DNA of 64,000 bases from JAPLDA01 sp043787975 (GCA_043787975.1 JAYVUK010000001.1:67029-131028), one strand, 5' to 3'; numbered from the stretch's first letter, positions 25,614-34,545 are shown. Numbers and translations are program-made. The notes: a model not told the origin generated them from the letters alone.

Positions 25614-27596
25614 TTATCTGCCCAACTTTTGTAGACCTTTTTTCACTATTTTCAAATCAATATTGACGTGATAATCTTTCGCATACAAAGAATTCAGGCG
25701 ATGAATGGTTTGTTCGTCGAGTTTTTTATCTGAGAAAAGATCAAGAGGAGTTAAAACTCCATTCCTGATTTTAGGTAAATTATTATTTGCCGATTCAATT
25801 TGAGAGTAATAACCAATCCACGAAATTTTTCCAATCAACACAGTAAAAATGTTTTTCAGATAACCGATTGGATTTTTCTGAAGAAAAATCAGAACCGGAC
25901 TTGCAACTAAAAACACGAGACTCAATAAAATATCTATCACGCGCTTGTTCCTTTTGTTTACATTTTTTGAAATGCTGTTGATGTCGATGACGTACAGTTC
26001 TCCGGGATTGTCAATGGAACTGCTGCCGATGATGAACAAACTTTCAGGAGGTGCAATTTTATATTCAACTTCCTTCATCGTGGAAACTGACATGTAGTTG
26101 ATAATTTGATTCGACGGAATATCCTTCGCGCAAAAAATTACTTCATCAATCGAATATACTTCCATGATCTCCCCGAATCTTTCAGAAGTTCCAAGAACAT
26201 ATTTTTCAAATTCGGGAATTGATTTTCCTGAGCCGTTCGGAATTGAATCAACTGTTGGTTTTATAAAGCCAATAAAATTATGTGTGGAACCTGATAACTT
26301 TAAAAGCGATAACACACGGCTTCCTTCTTCTTCATCGCCTGCAATTAGCAGGCGTTTCCGTGCATTGCTTTCAAGCATGAAACCATTCCAGTGAAAAAGG
26401 TTGATGATGAGTCGGGAAACAATCATAGAAATGCTCGCCCAAATGGCACCCAATAAAATCAACGCACGCGAGAAACGAAACGATTCAGGGAGCAATGCAT
26501 AGATGACGAGAATTAAAATGGTTCCTCCGAAAATTCCACGAATGATTTTTTGCAATCGTACCGGCTGATCATATCCACCGCTGAAATAAACAGCTACGAT
26601 CCATGCAAAAATATAACAGGGAACGGCAAAGAGAATGAACGTGTCAGGATAATTCACAAACATGTTCTCACTCCAGTAATTCTTTAGAAACGTCATTCCT
26701 GCGAAAAGAATGAGTACATCCAGCAAAACAAAAATGATTTTTTTGAAAAAGCGGACGGCGATGGCAGAACCTGCGCGCAGGTAAATGGCAATCCGGATGA
26801 TGAAAGAAAAAAGAGATGCGTTCTTTTTTGAAAAATGTTTTTGCGCGAAAATGATCATCGCGTTATAAAACACGAACACATAATTCACACTGCTTTTTTT
26901 GGTGCTCTCGCCTTTGTAATGAATGATGCGTGTTTCAGGGAAATAATAATTTTTAAATCCGGCTTGGGTAATGCGATAGGATAAGTCGATGTCCTCACCA
27001 TACATAAAGAATGTTTCATCCAGCAACCCGATCTTATCCAATACAGACTTCCTGAGAAGCATAAATGCTCCTGCAAGCACATCCACTTCATGAATTTTAT
27101 TTTGATCGAGATAGGAGAGATGATACTTGCCAAATGTTTTTGATCGCGGAAATAATTTTGCCAAACCGAACATTTTATAAAATGCAACGGTCGGAGTAGG
27201 CAAGCCGCGTTTTGATTCGGGTAAAAATTTTCCGCTACCGTCAATCATTTTTACGCCGAGCCCTCCGGCTTCAGGATGAGCATCCATGAAGCGGACAATT
27301 TTCCCAAAGGTATCTTCCTCGACAATGGTATCCGGATTCAACAACAAAATATATTCACCTGTTGAAAGCTCGATGGCCTGGTTGTTTGCCTTTGAAAATC
27401 CTTTGTTGTCTTTGTTCGGGATTAATTTTACGTCGGGAAATTTTTTTTCAACCATGTCAATGGAACCATCCACTGAATTATTGTCCACGACAAAAATCTC
27501 AGTATCCGTTTTTGCAGACGCCTTCAGTACAGAATGAAGACATTGCTCAAGGAAATATTTCACATTGTAATTGACAATGACAACCGATAGCTTCAC
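25614..27596 (-). CDS. GT2 glycosyltransferase fused to a degenerate polyprenyl glycosylphosphotransferase-like region
   Basis: 660 residues, GTG start. Residues 1-235: GT2 (rhamnosyltransferase-like) with VVIVNYN, FVVDNNS, LLNPDT (DxD-type), FFMYGEDIDLSYR. Then membrane spans at about 285-390 (four or five) and a CoA-binding-like Rossmann domain (RLLIAGDEEEGSRVL to YSIDEVIFCA, about 410-510) as in WbaP-type enzymes. The C-terminal part starts KRNKRVIDILLSLVFLVASP like a bacterial sugar transferase and ends in a DLKI helix, but lacks the FRTM, DELPQ and GPRPE motifs and is much shortened. Inferred: an active GT2 with an inactive PGT remnant used as scaffold. Distant from the polysaccharide cluster. 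Confidence 0.8.
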   Translation of the reverse strand: MKLSVVIVNYNVKYFLEQCLHSVLKASAKTDTEIFVVDNNSVDGSIDMVEKKFPDVKLIPNKDNKGFSKANNQAIELSTGEYILLLNPDTIVEEDTFGKIVRFMDAHPEAGGLGVKMIDGSGKFLPESKRGLPTPTVAFYKMFGLAKLFPRSKTFGKYHLSYLDQNKIHEVDVLAGAFMLLRKSVLDKIGLLDETFFMYGEDIDLSYRITQAGFKNYYFPETRIIHYKGESTKKSSVNYVFVFYNAMIIFAQKHFSKKNASLFSFIIRIAIYLRAGSAIAVRFFKKIIFVLLDVLILFAGMTFLKNYWSENMFVNYPDTFILFAVPCYIFAWIVAVYFSGGYDQPVRLQKIIRGIFGGTILILVIYALLPESFRFSRALILLGAIWASISMIVSRLIINLFHWNGFMLESNARKRLLIAGDEEEGSRVLSLLKLSGSTHNFIGFIKPTVDSIPNGSGKSIPEFEKYVLGTSERFGEIMEVYSIDEVIFCAKDIPSNQIINYMSVSTMKEVEYKIAPPESLFIIGSSSIDNPGELYVIDINSISKNVNKRNKRVIDILLSLVFLVASPVLIFLQKNPIGYLKNIFTVLIGKISWIGYYSQIESANNNLPKIRNGVLTPLDLFSDKKLDEQTIHRLNSLYAKDYHVNIDLKIVKKGLQKLGR

Positions 27597-27757
27597 GACG
27601 GATTTGAAGATTTGATAATTTGCAGACGGGCTGATTAGCCGATCGCAAACCTAATTAATTTTAACGATAAGGGAATTGATCTAACGAAAGCTTCGTAAAT
27701 TAATTGACCAGTTTCACAAGAATTATTTTCTACCTTAGCCGGACTAAAACACACATC

Positions 27758-28609
27758 ATGAAAAAACTACTACTTACTTGTTTAATAATTGTGTCTGCGT
27801 TGAGTCAATCGCATTCTCAAAATGTTTTGAATCCCGGTTTTGAAAACTGGACAGTCGGAGATCCGGATTATTGGTTAACCAATAGCTTTGTCGGAAACGT
27901 TTGTGTTTCACAATCTGCTGATGCGCATTCAGGAAGTTCAAGTGCTCGTGCTGATGTGATCAGTTTTAGCGGGACTCCTTATACTCCTGTTGTATCTTCT
28001 GATTCAACGTATGGTTTTCCTGTGAGCCAGGCATTTACCACACTTGAATTCTGGTATAAACTAAATAGTGGTGTGTCAAATGACGCCATTGAAATGTTCG
28101 GCTTTATCTATGACGCAGCACATTCAGTAATTGGTTATACGGGCACGATCATCGGGACCAATACAAATACGTATGTGCATGTAGCCATACCCATTGCTTA
28201 TTCAGGAACTGGACCGGCTAACTGCCTGATTTATTTTACGGTCGTAGATACCACTGCAACAAGCACCGGCACTCACATTGGCACCTATTTCCTGTTGGAT
28301 GATGTACAGCTGACAAACAATTTGGTTGGAGTTACGGAAAATACTGTTGATGCAATATGTCTGAAAGCTTTTCCAAATCCGACTGTTAATAAAACCGTGT
28401 TGAGTTATTCTTTGAAGAGTACTTCGACAGTGAACATTAGCTTGTTTGATTTTGGAGGAAGGAAAATGTATACACGGACGCATGAACGTATGAGCGCTGG
28501 AAGACAAGAGGAATCCATTGACTTAACTGATATTGCTGCGGGAAAATATATTTGCCTTGTGCGAACAGATTCGGGGACAGCGTCAACACTGATTGAAGTG
28601 GTAAAATGA
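27758..28609 (+). CDS. secreted protein with T9SS type A sorting domain
   Basis: 283 residues from ATG 27758 (MKKLLLTCLIIVSALSQSHS, a clear signal peptide); the longer frame from 27704 is rejected. The mature part begins NVLNPGFENWTVGDPDYW, the start of a carbohydrate-binding or PCMD-like beta-sandwich (to about 195). Residues about 205-283 are the sorting domain: LKAFPNPTVNKTVLSYSLKS, LFDFGGRKMYT and AGKYICLVRTDSG. Predicted cell-surface or released protein through T9SS. No catalytic residues recognised. Transcribed alone. Confidence 0.85.
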   Translation: MKKLLLTCLIIVSALSQSHSQNVLNPGFENWTVGDPDYWLTNSFVGNVCVSQSADAHSGSSSARADVISFSGTPYTPVVSSDSTYGFPVSQAFTTLEFWYKLNSGVSNDAIEMFGFIYDAAHSVIGYTGTIIGTNTNTYVHVAIPIAYSGTGPANCLIYFTVVDTTATSTGTHIGTYFLLDDVQLTNNLVGVTENTVDAICLKAFPNPTVNKTVLSYSLKSTSTVNISLFDFGGRKMYTRTHERMSAGRQEESIDLTDIAAGKYICLVRTDSGTASTLIEVVK

Positions 28610-28668
28610 TGTGGAGATTTGCAAATGTGCAAATGTGAATGCTGCACCAAAAGGAGTAATTGGAAAAA

Positions 28669-29013
28669 TTATTTTCTTGATGAAGAAATAATTTTTCCAA
28701 TTATTCTCTTTATATTTTTTAAATCTTCAATTAATTGATCACATTCAGGATAATTTTTTGAATTCTTGCAAAGTTGTAATCTATATTCCGTTTCTTCCGC
28801 TTCTTTGTCTGCGATTTTCATTTTATGAATAAAATCTGCTTTGCTTTCTGCGCTTTGCGCTTCTTTTACATTTGAACCGATCGAAGTACCACATCTGTAT
28901 AGCTGATTCGCCATGATGTATTTTCTTTTACTTTCAAGAAGTTCACAGTATTCGATTATTCCTATCGCAAAAGCAAAAGTTAAATCAACAATCAGGTTTT
29001 TCTTTTCTTCCAT
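28669..29013 (-). CDS. four-helix bundle protein (23S rRNA intervening-sequence protein family)
   Basis: 114 residues from ATG 29013 (MEEKKNLIVDLTFAFAIGII). Family signatures: YIMANQLYRCGTSIGSNVKEAQ, SKADFIHKMKIADKEAEETE and a C-terminal helix (LIEDLKNIKRIIGKIISS). The fold is a pentameric four-helix bundle; proteins of this family are sometimes encoded in rRNA intervening sequences but most often, as here, stand alone with unknown function. Flanked on both sides by GCAAATG-type repeats (28616-28640 and 29041-29090), a frequent setting in this window. Confidence 0.9.
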   Translation of the reverse strand: MEEKKNLIVDLTFAFAIGIIEYCELLESKRKYIMANQLYRCGTSIGSNVKEAQSAESKADFIHKMKIADKEAEETEYRLQLCKNSKNYPECDQLIEDLKNIKRIIGKIISSSRK

Positions 29014-29092
29014 AGCGATGAATCTAAAAATTTGAATATTGAGACGGCATATTTGCACAGCTTCACATCTGCTAATTTGCAAATTCTGAAAA

Positions 29093-29722
29093 TTACTTCA
29101 CGAGACTATTTTCATACAGCGTCCTGTTCACAATGGACCGGCCGAGTGTTGCTTCATCAGCGTATTCAAGTTCATCACCGATGGAAACACCGCGGGCGAT
29201 GGTAGAAAATTTTAAGTCACCGCAATCTAACTGAAATATTTTTTTGTAGAGATAAAAGACAGTGGTGTCACCTTCCATGGTCGCGCTTAGCGCCATGATT
29301 ACTTCATTGATTTTATCCGATGCGATTTTATTTAATAAGGTATCCACATTCAGATCACTTGGGCCGATACCATCCATCGGAGAAATGATTCCCCCGAGCA
29401 CGTGATATTTACCATGGAACTGATTGGTGTTTTCAATCGCAATCACATCACGCACATCTTCCACCACACAAATCAGTGATGCATCACGTTTGTGATTGGA
29501 GCAAATGGAACAAACTTCTGTTTCTGAAATGTTGTGACATTCGACACAATACCTGATTTCATTGCGTAAGCGGAGAAACGTGTGACCAAATTTTTCCACT
29601 TCATCAGGAGATTGTTTTAAAAGATGAAGCACCAGTCGCAAGGCGGTTCTTCTTCCAATACCCGGCAATTTTGCGAATTCACTGACCGCTTCCTCTAATA
29701 TTTTTGATGAATAGTTAGTCAA
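29093..29722 (-). CDS. recR: RecR, recombination mediator protein
   Basis: RecR with RecO loads RecA on gapped single-stranded DNA. Seen: helix-hairpin-helix EFAKLPGIGRRTALRLVLHL, a four-Cys zinc motif (CVECHNIS, CSICSNH), and a Toprim domain (ICVVEDVRDVIAIENT, YHVLGGIISPMDGIGPSDL). Family members begin just before NYSSKILEEAVSEF, which here follows a TTG at 29722, giving 209 residues, the normal size. Upstream in-frame ATGs (29803, 29854) would add 27-44 residues that run into repeats. TATTTTAG with TTG 20 bases upstream supports the TTG start. Confidence 0.92.
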   Translation of the reverse strand: MTNYSSKILEEAVSEFAKLPGIGRRTALRLVLHLLKQSPDEVEKFGHTFLRLRNEIRYCVECHNISETEVCSICSNHKRDASLICVVEDVRDVIAIENTNQFHGKYHVLGGIISPMDGIGPSDLNVDTLLNKIASDKINEVIMALSATMEGDTTVFYLYKKIFQLDCGDLKFSTIARGVSIGDELEYADEATLGRSIVNRTLYENSLVK

Positions 29723-29859
29723 AATTTCGTGTTGATAAATTGTGAAGCACTTAGAAATTATTTCTCTGCTAAAATACTTACTTACTCTTGGTTCCGCAAC
29801 CATTATTAGAAATGAGAAATTAGAAAAATGGAAATTGGAAAATTGCCAGATCATTCCTG

Positions 29860-29908
29860 TAAACCATAAACCATAAACTGTAAACTGTAAACTGTAAACC
29901 GTAAACTA
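29860..29908. repeat. heptamer tandem repeat TAAACCA/TAAACTG, seven units
   Basis: Units: TAAACCA x2, TAAACTG x3, TAAACCG, TAAACTA. It ends six bases before the GTG start of the symporter gene. Just to the left (29811-29845) is a second, looser array (AAATGAG, AAATTAG, AAATTGG words). The complement of the unit is the GTTTACA family seen elsewhere. Confidence 0.9.
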
Positions 29909-29913
29909 TCCCT

Positions 29914-31392
29914 GTGTCATCGACTCTCATACTCATTTGTGTTCTTGCCTATTCAGCATTGCTTTTTTTTGTTGTCTGGCTTACCAGCCGCAACGCCGAC
30001 AATGAATCTTATTTCATTGGTAACCGGTCATCGCGTTGGTATGTGGTTGCCTATGGAATGATTGGCGCTTCACTTTCCGGGGTTACGTTTATGTCAGTTC
30101 CGGGCGCTGTTGCTACGACGCAGTTTTCTTACATGCAGGTTGTGATGGGTTATTTGGTCGGTTATTCGGTGATCGCTTTGATCCTGATGCCTGTTTTTTA
30201 TAAACGCAACCTGACTTCCATTTATACCTATCTTGAACAGCGTTTTGGATTTTGGTCATATAAAACAGGATCGTTCTTTTTTATTTTATCACGTGTGATC
30301 GGAGCATCATTCAGGGTCTTTATTGTCGTGAATGTGTTGCAGACGTTTGTTTTTGATCAGTGGGGAATTCCGTTTTATGTTACAGTCGGAATTTTCATCG
30401 CACTCATTCTTCTTTATACTTACAAAGGTGGAGTAAAGACCATTGTGTGGACCGATACGTTGCAAACTACGTTCATGCTGCTTGCAGTGATATTAAGTGT
30501 GGTGATGATTTCAAAACAACTCGGATTAAGTTTTGGAGACCTGGTGACAAAGGTGAACAACAGTGATTATTCAAAGACGATTGTTCACGATTTTTTAGCA
30601 CCGAATTATTTCTGGAAACATTTTCTTGGTGGCGCATTCATCGCGATTGCAATGACCGGACTGGATCAGGAGATGATGCAAAAAAATCTAAGTTGTAAAA
30701 ATATTGGGGAAGCAAAAAAGAACATGTTCACTTTTGCGGTCGTATTGTTTTTTGTGAATTTACTTTTCCTGGTATTGGGAGCGGTACTTTGTTTTTATGC
30801 AACACAAAAAAATATTGCTATCGATCCGAAACATACCGATGATTTGTTTCCGAATGTGGCCTTACATTATCTTGGAACCATTCCGGGTTTACTGTTCGTC
30901 ATCGGACTGATTTCGGCCGCTTATCCAAGTGCAGATGGTGCACTCACTGCTTTAACAACGGCTTTCTGTTTTGATTTTCTTGGAATCAACAAAAATGAAA
31001 AACTGAATGATGAGAAACGAAAACGAATTCGTTACATAGTACATGTGAGTTTTGCCATTGTTCTTTTGCTGACAGTTACAATTTTCAGGGTTATCAATGA
31101 TGATTCAGTTGTCACCAAACTTTTCAAAGCTGCTACATATACGTACGGCCCGTTGCTGGGATTGTATGCCTTCGGATTTTTTATGAAGGCAGATGTGAAA
31201 GATAAATTTGTTCCGGTAGTATGCCTACTGTCACCTGTTATTTGCTGGATTATAAACGATAACGCACCCGGCTGGTTCAATGGCTATAAGTTTGGTTTTG
31301 AATTACTGATTTTGAACGGAGCCATTACGTTTTTAGGATTGATGCTTTTGCGTATAAAAAAAACGGCCGTTCAGCAAGTGAAAATTTCCTGA
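29914..31392 (+). CDS. sodium:solute symporter (SSS family)
   Basis: 492 residues, GTG start (MSSTLILICVLAYSALLFF). About 13 membrane spans by eye, typical of the SSS family: first span 4-23, then SYFIGNRSSRWYVVAYGMIGA and GASLSGVTFMSVPGA (the Na-site-bearing region around spans 2-3), YTYLEQRFG, FIAIAMTGLDQEMMQKNLSC, and ISAAYPSADGALTALTTAF in a late span. The last two motifs match the Bacteroidota branch often annotated as sodium:solute symporter without known substrate. Located in the inner membrane. Heptamer repeats lie directly upstream and would be in its leader. Confidence 0.9.
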   Translation: MSSTLILICVLAYSALLFFVVWLTSRNADNESYFIGNRSSRWYVVAYGMIGASLSGVTFMSVPGAVATTQFSYMQVVMGYLVGYSVIALILMPVFYKRNLTSIYTYLEQRFGFWSYKTGSFFFILSRVIGASFRVFIVVNVLQTFVFDQWGIPFYVTVGIFIALILLYTYKGGVKTIVWTDTLQTTFMLLAVILSVVMISKQLGLSFGDLVTKVNNSDYSKTIVHDFLAPNYFWKHFLGGAFIAIAMTGLDQEMMQKNLSCKNIGEAKKNMFTFAVVLFFVNLLFLVLGAVLCFYATQKNIAIDPKHTDDLFPNVALHYLGTIPGLLFVIGLISAAYPSADGALTALTTAFCFDFLGINKNEKLNDEKRKRIRYIVHVSFAIVLLLTVTIFRVINDDSVVTKLFKAATYTYGPLLGLYAFGFFMKADVKDKFVPVVCLLSPVICWIINDNAPGWFNGYKFGFELLILNGAITFLGLMLLRIKKTAVQQVKIS

Positions 31393-31457
31393 ACTCCTTG
31401 TTGATAAAGATGTTTATTACTAATGCATGAAACATCAGGCGGTTAAATCCGTTCAGG

Positions 31458-31465
31458 TAATTTTG
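31458..31465 (+). promoter_or_regulatory. -7 element TAATTTTG of the LysM-RlpA gene
   Basis: Exact TAnnTTTG 20 bases before ATG 31485. Because it lies only 5 bases before the other in-frame ATG (31470), it favours 31485 as the start. No TTG at -33. Confidence 0.45.
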
Positions 31466-31484
31466 CAAAATGATACCGAATAAA

Positions 31485-32447
31485 ATGAAAAAAGCATTTG
31501 CATTGCTGGTTGTATTGATGATCATCGTGATGGAAGGATTGTTTGCTGCTCCCGTGCCTGTTGATTCCGTTGGAGTTAAACAACTGAACAATAAAAAATT
31601 TATTGAATACAAGGTGGAGGAACACGACGGATGGTACGGTATCGCCCGGAAATTCGGAGTCGGATATGCCGACATCAGGCTTGCCAATAAGGAAGTGGAT
31701 GATATACTTCATATCGGCCAGATCATTCTTATTCCCGCAGGAAAAGCAAAGTTGAATGATCCGCGCAACCAGAAAAATTATATTCAGAAGGAACAGGAGG
31801 AGCCGGTTTATCATAAGATAAAATCGAAAGAAACATTGTATTCGATTTCTAAAAAATATGAAGTATCAACGGCTGATCTGAAAAAATGGAATCATCTTCA
31901 GTCGAACGACCTGAAAAATGGTGAACAGTTTATTATCGGTTACAAGAAGACAAAGGTTAAAATGAAGGCTGAACAGGTATTGGCGGAAGAGAAGAAGGCG
32001 GTACCGGCTGAAAAAAAAGAAGTCATCGAAAAGGAAACTCCTTTGTTTGGAGCAGAAAATAAAAAAGGAATTAAAGCCGATACAGCAGGTTTAAAGTCAA
32101 CGGCTGAGAATAAGACAAATGCAGAGACGCTAACAATAAAAAAATCGTTTGTGGCGCTAAGCAGGAAAGAGGTTTCTGAACAGGGTGTTGCAACCTGGAT
32201 TGATGATGAGAATATAAATCCTAATAAATATTTTGCGTTGCATAGAACTGCACCTGTTGGTACCATCATCAAAGTGACAAACAGGATGAACAAGAGAGCC
32301 GTTTTTGTAAAGGTTGTCGGAAAACTTCCTGACACCGGCGACAATGACAACACTGTTATCAAAGTTTCCAAAGCATCCGCGGAAAAACTTGGAGTACGTG
32401 ATCAGCGGTTTCAGTCGGAGCTGACGTATGGGATTAATGAGAAATAA
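31485..32447 (+). CDS. LysM protein with C-terminal RlpA-like domain
   Basis: 320 residues from ATG 31485 (MKKAFALLVVLMIIVMEGLF, signal peptide). Two LysM motifs: KVEEHDGWYGIARKFGVGYA (about 38-80) and KIKSKETLYSISKKYEVSTA (about 103-150), which bind peptidoglycan. A Lys/Glu-rich linker of about 80 residues follows. The last 95 residues (EQGVATWIDDENINP, APVGTIIKVTNRMNKRAVFV, IKVSKASAEKLGVRDQRF) are a double-psi beta-barrel like RlpA, a lytic transglycosylase; the catalytic Asp of RlpA (in NDRGP) is not evident here (VVGKLPDTG). Periplasmic wall-binding protein, perhaps non-catalytic. Confidence 0.85.
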   Translation: MKKAFALLVVLMIIVMEGLFAAPVPVDSVGVKQLNNKKFIEYKVEEHDGWYGIARKFGVGYADIRLANKEVDDILHIGQIILIPAGKAKLNDPRNQKNYIQKEQEEPVYHKIKSKETLYSISKKYEVSTADLKKWNHLQSNDLKNGEQFIIGYKKTKVKMKAEQVLAEEKKAVPAEKKEVIEKETPLFGAENKKGIKADTAGLKSTAENKTNAETLTIKKSFVALSRKEVSEQGVATWIDDENINPNKYFALHRTAPVGTIIKVTNRMNKRAVFVKVVGKLPDTGDNDNTVIKVSKASAEKLGVRDQRFQSELTYGINEK

Positions 32448-32451
32448 AATT

Positions 32452-32500
32452 GTTTACGGTTTACAGTTCACAGTTGCAGCCAGTTGTAAACTGGAAACAG
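32452..32500. repeat. GTTTACG/GTTTACA/GTTCACA heptamers with inverted partner
   Basis: GTTTACG, GTTTACA, GTTCACA, GTTGCAG in sequence, then AGTTGTAAACTGGAAACAGT as the opposing arm. It lies between the convergent LysM and NAD(P)-binding genes and could fold as a terminator. Confidence 0.75.
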
Positions 32501-32506
32501 TAAACG

Positions 32507-33157
32507 CTATACTAACTTTTTCAGTTCACCGCTTTCAACAATCGTTTTATCAGAACCGTTTTTAACAATGTGCAACATTGCTTTCGCTAACTCCTCTGAG
32601 GTGATAACCATCGATGGAATTACAACTTTCAAAAAGGGATACAATCGAAAAAATAGTTTTTCGTACCACGGCGCACTCTTCTTAATGTGTTCAGGCTTTA
32701 TCCCGGCTGGTCGGGCGATGTAAATTTTTTTAAACGCAAGATCCAACAAGGCGTTTTCAGTTTCTCCTTTTACACGCGCAAAAAGAGTTCTGCTTTTTTC
32801 CTTTGAATCAGCGCCTGATCCACTCAGAAATAAAAATGAAATGAACGGATTTGCTTTTAGCATGGCAGTGGCTCCCGCCACTGTATAATCGTACGTGATC
32901 ACGTGATATTCTTCTTTGCTCACCAACGTTTGTGAGATTCCAAGACACCAGATGCAAGCGTCACTATTCCTGAAAATATTTTCTAAAGCAGAATAGGCTA
33001 AAAAATTTTCATGAAAGACTGTTGTTAATTTTGGATGTGAAAAGTCAATGTTGTTTCTCACAATAGCAGTGATGTGTGTGATCTCAGGATCAGCGATGGC
33101 CAGTTTCAACACTTCTGAGCCAACCATTCCGGTTGCTCCGGTAAGAATGATTTTCAT
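32507..33157 (-). CDS. NAD(P)H-binding Rossmann protein (atypical SDR)
   Basis: 216 residues. GATGMVGSEVLKLA at the N-terminus is the nucleotide-binding GxxGxxG. Later CIWCLGISQ, FLFLSGSGADSK and VKGETENALLDL (with the Lys of an atypical SDR), then YIARPAGIKPEH. This resembles NmrA-like/HTATIP2-like oxidoreductases of about 215-220 residues, whose substrate is usually unknown. It is five bases upstream of nothing else in its direction: the suhB gene precedes it with a five-base gap, so suhB and this gene are probably cotranscribed. Confidence 0.85.
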   Translation of the reverse strand: MKIILTGATGMVGSEVLKLAIADPEITHITAIVRNNIDFSHPKLTTVFHENFLAYSALENIFRNSDACIWCLGISQTLVSKEEYHVITYDYTVAGATAMLKANPFISFLFLSGSGADSKEKSRTLFARVKGETENALLDLAFKKIYIARPAGIKPEHIKKSAPWYEKLFFRLYPFLKVVIPSMVITSEELAKAMLHIVKNGSDKTIVESGELKKLV

Positions 33158-33162
33158 GGTGA

Positions 33163-33966
33163 TTAATTATTCTTCTGTGGAAATTTTTCCTGTATGACTT
33201 CAAGGAATTCTTTGGCAATTTTTTCATTGGAAGCAACGATCTCTCTGCCGAAAATAAAATTATTTTTTCCTGAAAAGTCAGATACTTTTCCGCCGGCTTC
33301 CTTTACGATAATTGTTCCGGCAGCTACATCCCACGAGTTCAAGCCGTATTCATAAAAACCTTCAAACCGTCCGCAGGCAACATAAGCGAGATCAACAGCG
33401 GCAGAACCTAGCCTTCGCAAACCATGTGTGTTGTGCATGAAGTGATTGAATACGTCCATGTATTCTTTCATCCGGGAATAATTGGAATAGGGGAAACCGG
33501 TTGCAAGCAACGAGTCCTTTAATTTGCTGACTGATGAAACAGAAATTTTATTTCCATTCAGAAAAGCTCCTCCATGTTCAAATGCATAAAAACATTCATC
33601 AAGATTGACTTCGTAAATGACACCGATCGCAAGTGTTTCTTCTTTCATCAATGCAATGCTGATGCAATAACACGGAACTCCATGAATAAAATTGGTGGTC
33701 CCATCCAGCGGATCAATGATCCATTGGTAGGTTTTCCCTTTTAAGTTGGATGTGTTTTCTTCTGTGATGAAACCGGACTCAGGCAATAACTTGCTCAATC
33801 CATCGACTAACTTTTGTTCAGCTGTTTTGTCAACATACGATACTAGATCGTTTGTGCCTTTGTATTCAATAGAAGCCTGTGAAAAAGTTTTCCGTTCGGT
33901 GCGAATAAATTCACCGACTTGTTTTGCCAATTCGCAAACACTGTTACAAAGAGATTGAAGTTCCAT
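33163..33966 (-). CDS. suhB: inositol monophosphatase family protein (SuhB-like)
   Basis: 267 residues, the usual size. Mg-dependent phosphatase of the inositol monophosphatase fold. Seen: GFITEEN with metal-binding Glu, WIIDPLDGTTNFIHGVPCYC (the signature DPxDGTxNF), FEYGLNSWDVAAGTIIVKEA (WDxAAG motif near the C-terminus). In bacteria SuhB dephosphorylates inositol-1-phosphate and can also take part in rRNA transcription complexes; which role applies here is not visible. Followed after five bases by the Rossmann protein gene. Preceded by the REP-associated transposase gene, nine bases away. Confidence 0.9.
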   Translation of the reverse strand: MELQSLCNSVCELAKQVGEFIRTERKTFSQASIEYKGTNDLVSYVDKTAEQKLVDGLSKLLPESGFITEENTSNLKGKTYQWIIDPLDGTTNFIHGVPCYCISIALMKEETLAIGVIYEVNLDECFYAFEHGGAFLNGNKISVSSVSKLKDSLLATGFPYSNYSRMKEYMDVFNHFMHNTHGLRRLGSAAVDLAYVACGRFEGFYEYGLNSWDVAAGTIIVKEAGGKVSDFSGKNNFIFGREIVASNEKIAKEFLEVIQEKFPQKNN

Positions 33967-33975
33967 ATTGATTTT

Positions 33976-34527
33976 TCAATTAGCAGTATTGGAAAATATA
34001 TCCTTGTTCCACTCGACCGGATTGTTTATGATATAATTAGAGATGTGATAATATTCTTCCGTGGAACGAATGATATGATCGTGAAATCGCGCTTGCCATT
34101 CGAACACTATTTTATTTTTCCTGGCATAGGTGGTTATGGCCGATTTATAACCTCGAATAATGGATGCGATATTTTTTGATTGTGGCCCGAATTTGTTTGT
34201 AGAGACGCCATGCATGGCGTCTCTACGGGTTACGTTGAATTTATTTTCTCCAATCATAATAATTCCATGAAAATGATTCGGCATCACAACACATTCACCC
34301 AATTCCAAATTCATATCCGGACGTAAATCAATGGTTTTCATCCACTGGATTTCTGCAATTTTCCCCAATTCTGATAATTGTATTTTTCCGTTATCCGTAA
34401 TTTCTCCAAAATAATTTTCACGGTTTAAGGTACATATCGTAATGAAATACATTCCTTCATTTGAATAATTCCATGTTTGTAACCGGGCGGAAGGAATTCT
34501 ATATTTATTTTGAAATAGAGATGACAT
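33976..34527 (-). CDS. REP-associated tyrosine transposase (Y1_Tnp/RAYT) with an in-frame palindrome
   Basis: 183 residues from ATG 34527; TTG 34539 is an alternative. Seen: GMYFITICTLNRENYFGEI, VMPNHFHGIIMI with the HUH motif HFH, IASIIRGYKSAITTYARKN, FEWQARFHDHIIRS and a C-terminal SNYIINNPVEW helix that should hold the nucleophilic Tyr. RAYTs are single-copy, IS200-like enzymes thought to move REP palindromes. Between GENKFNV and NKFGPQSKNIA sits TRRDAMHGVST, encoded by the perfect palindrome at 34199-34226. The reading frame stays open, so the protein may still be made. It is wedged between suhB and lgt. Confidence 0.9.
   Translation of the reverse strand: MSSLFQNKYRIPSARLQTWNYSNEGMYFITICTLNRENYFGEITDNGKIQLSELGKIAEIQWMKTIDLRPDMNLELGECVVMPNHFHGIIMIGENKFNVTRRDAMHGVSTNKFGPQSKNIASIIRGYKSAITTYARKNKIVFEWQARFHDHIIRSTEEYYHISNYIINNPVEWNKDIFSNTAN
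34199..34226. repeat. 28-base perfect REP-type palindrome inside the RAYT gene
   Basis: GTAGAGACGCCATG followed by its exact complement CATGGCGTCTCTAC, no loop. The GTAGAGACGC...GCGTCTCTAC wording is a frequent dispersed palindrome in bacterial genomes. The right half-arm TAGAGACGC occurs once more at 51908-51920 region, just before the flippase ATG, without a partner arm. Confidence 0.9.
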
Positions 34528-34545
34528 TTTCGGATCCAAAATATT

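Noticed and set aside
25614..27596. Two separate genes (GT2 and PGT) joined by a sequencing error
   Set aside because: The frame is continuous with plausible membrane spans between the parts, and no start signal is seen at the junction.
29860..29908. CRISPR-like array
   Set aside because: Units of seven bases without spacers; a short tandem repeat.
34199..34226. CRISPR repeat or transcription-factor site
   Set aside because: Single copy in the window, no spacers; it matches a dispersed REP-type palindrome and lies in a coding frame.
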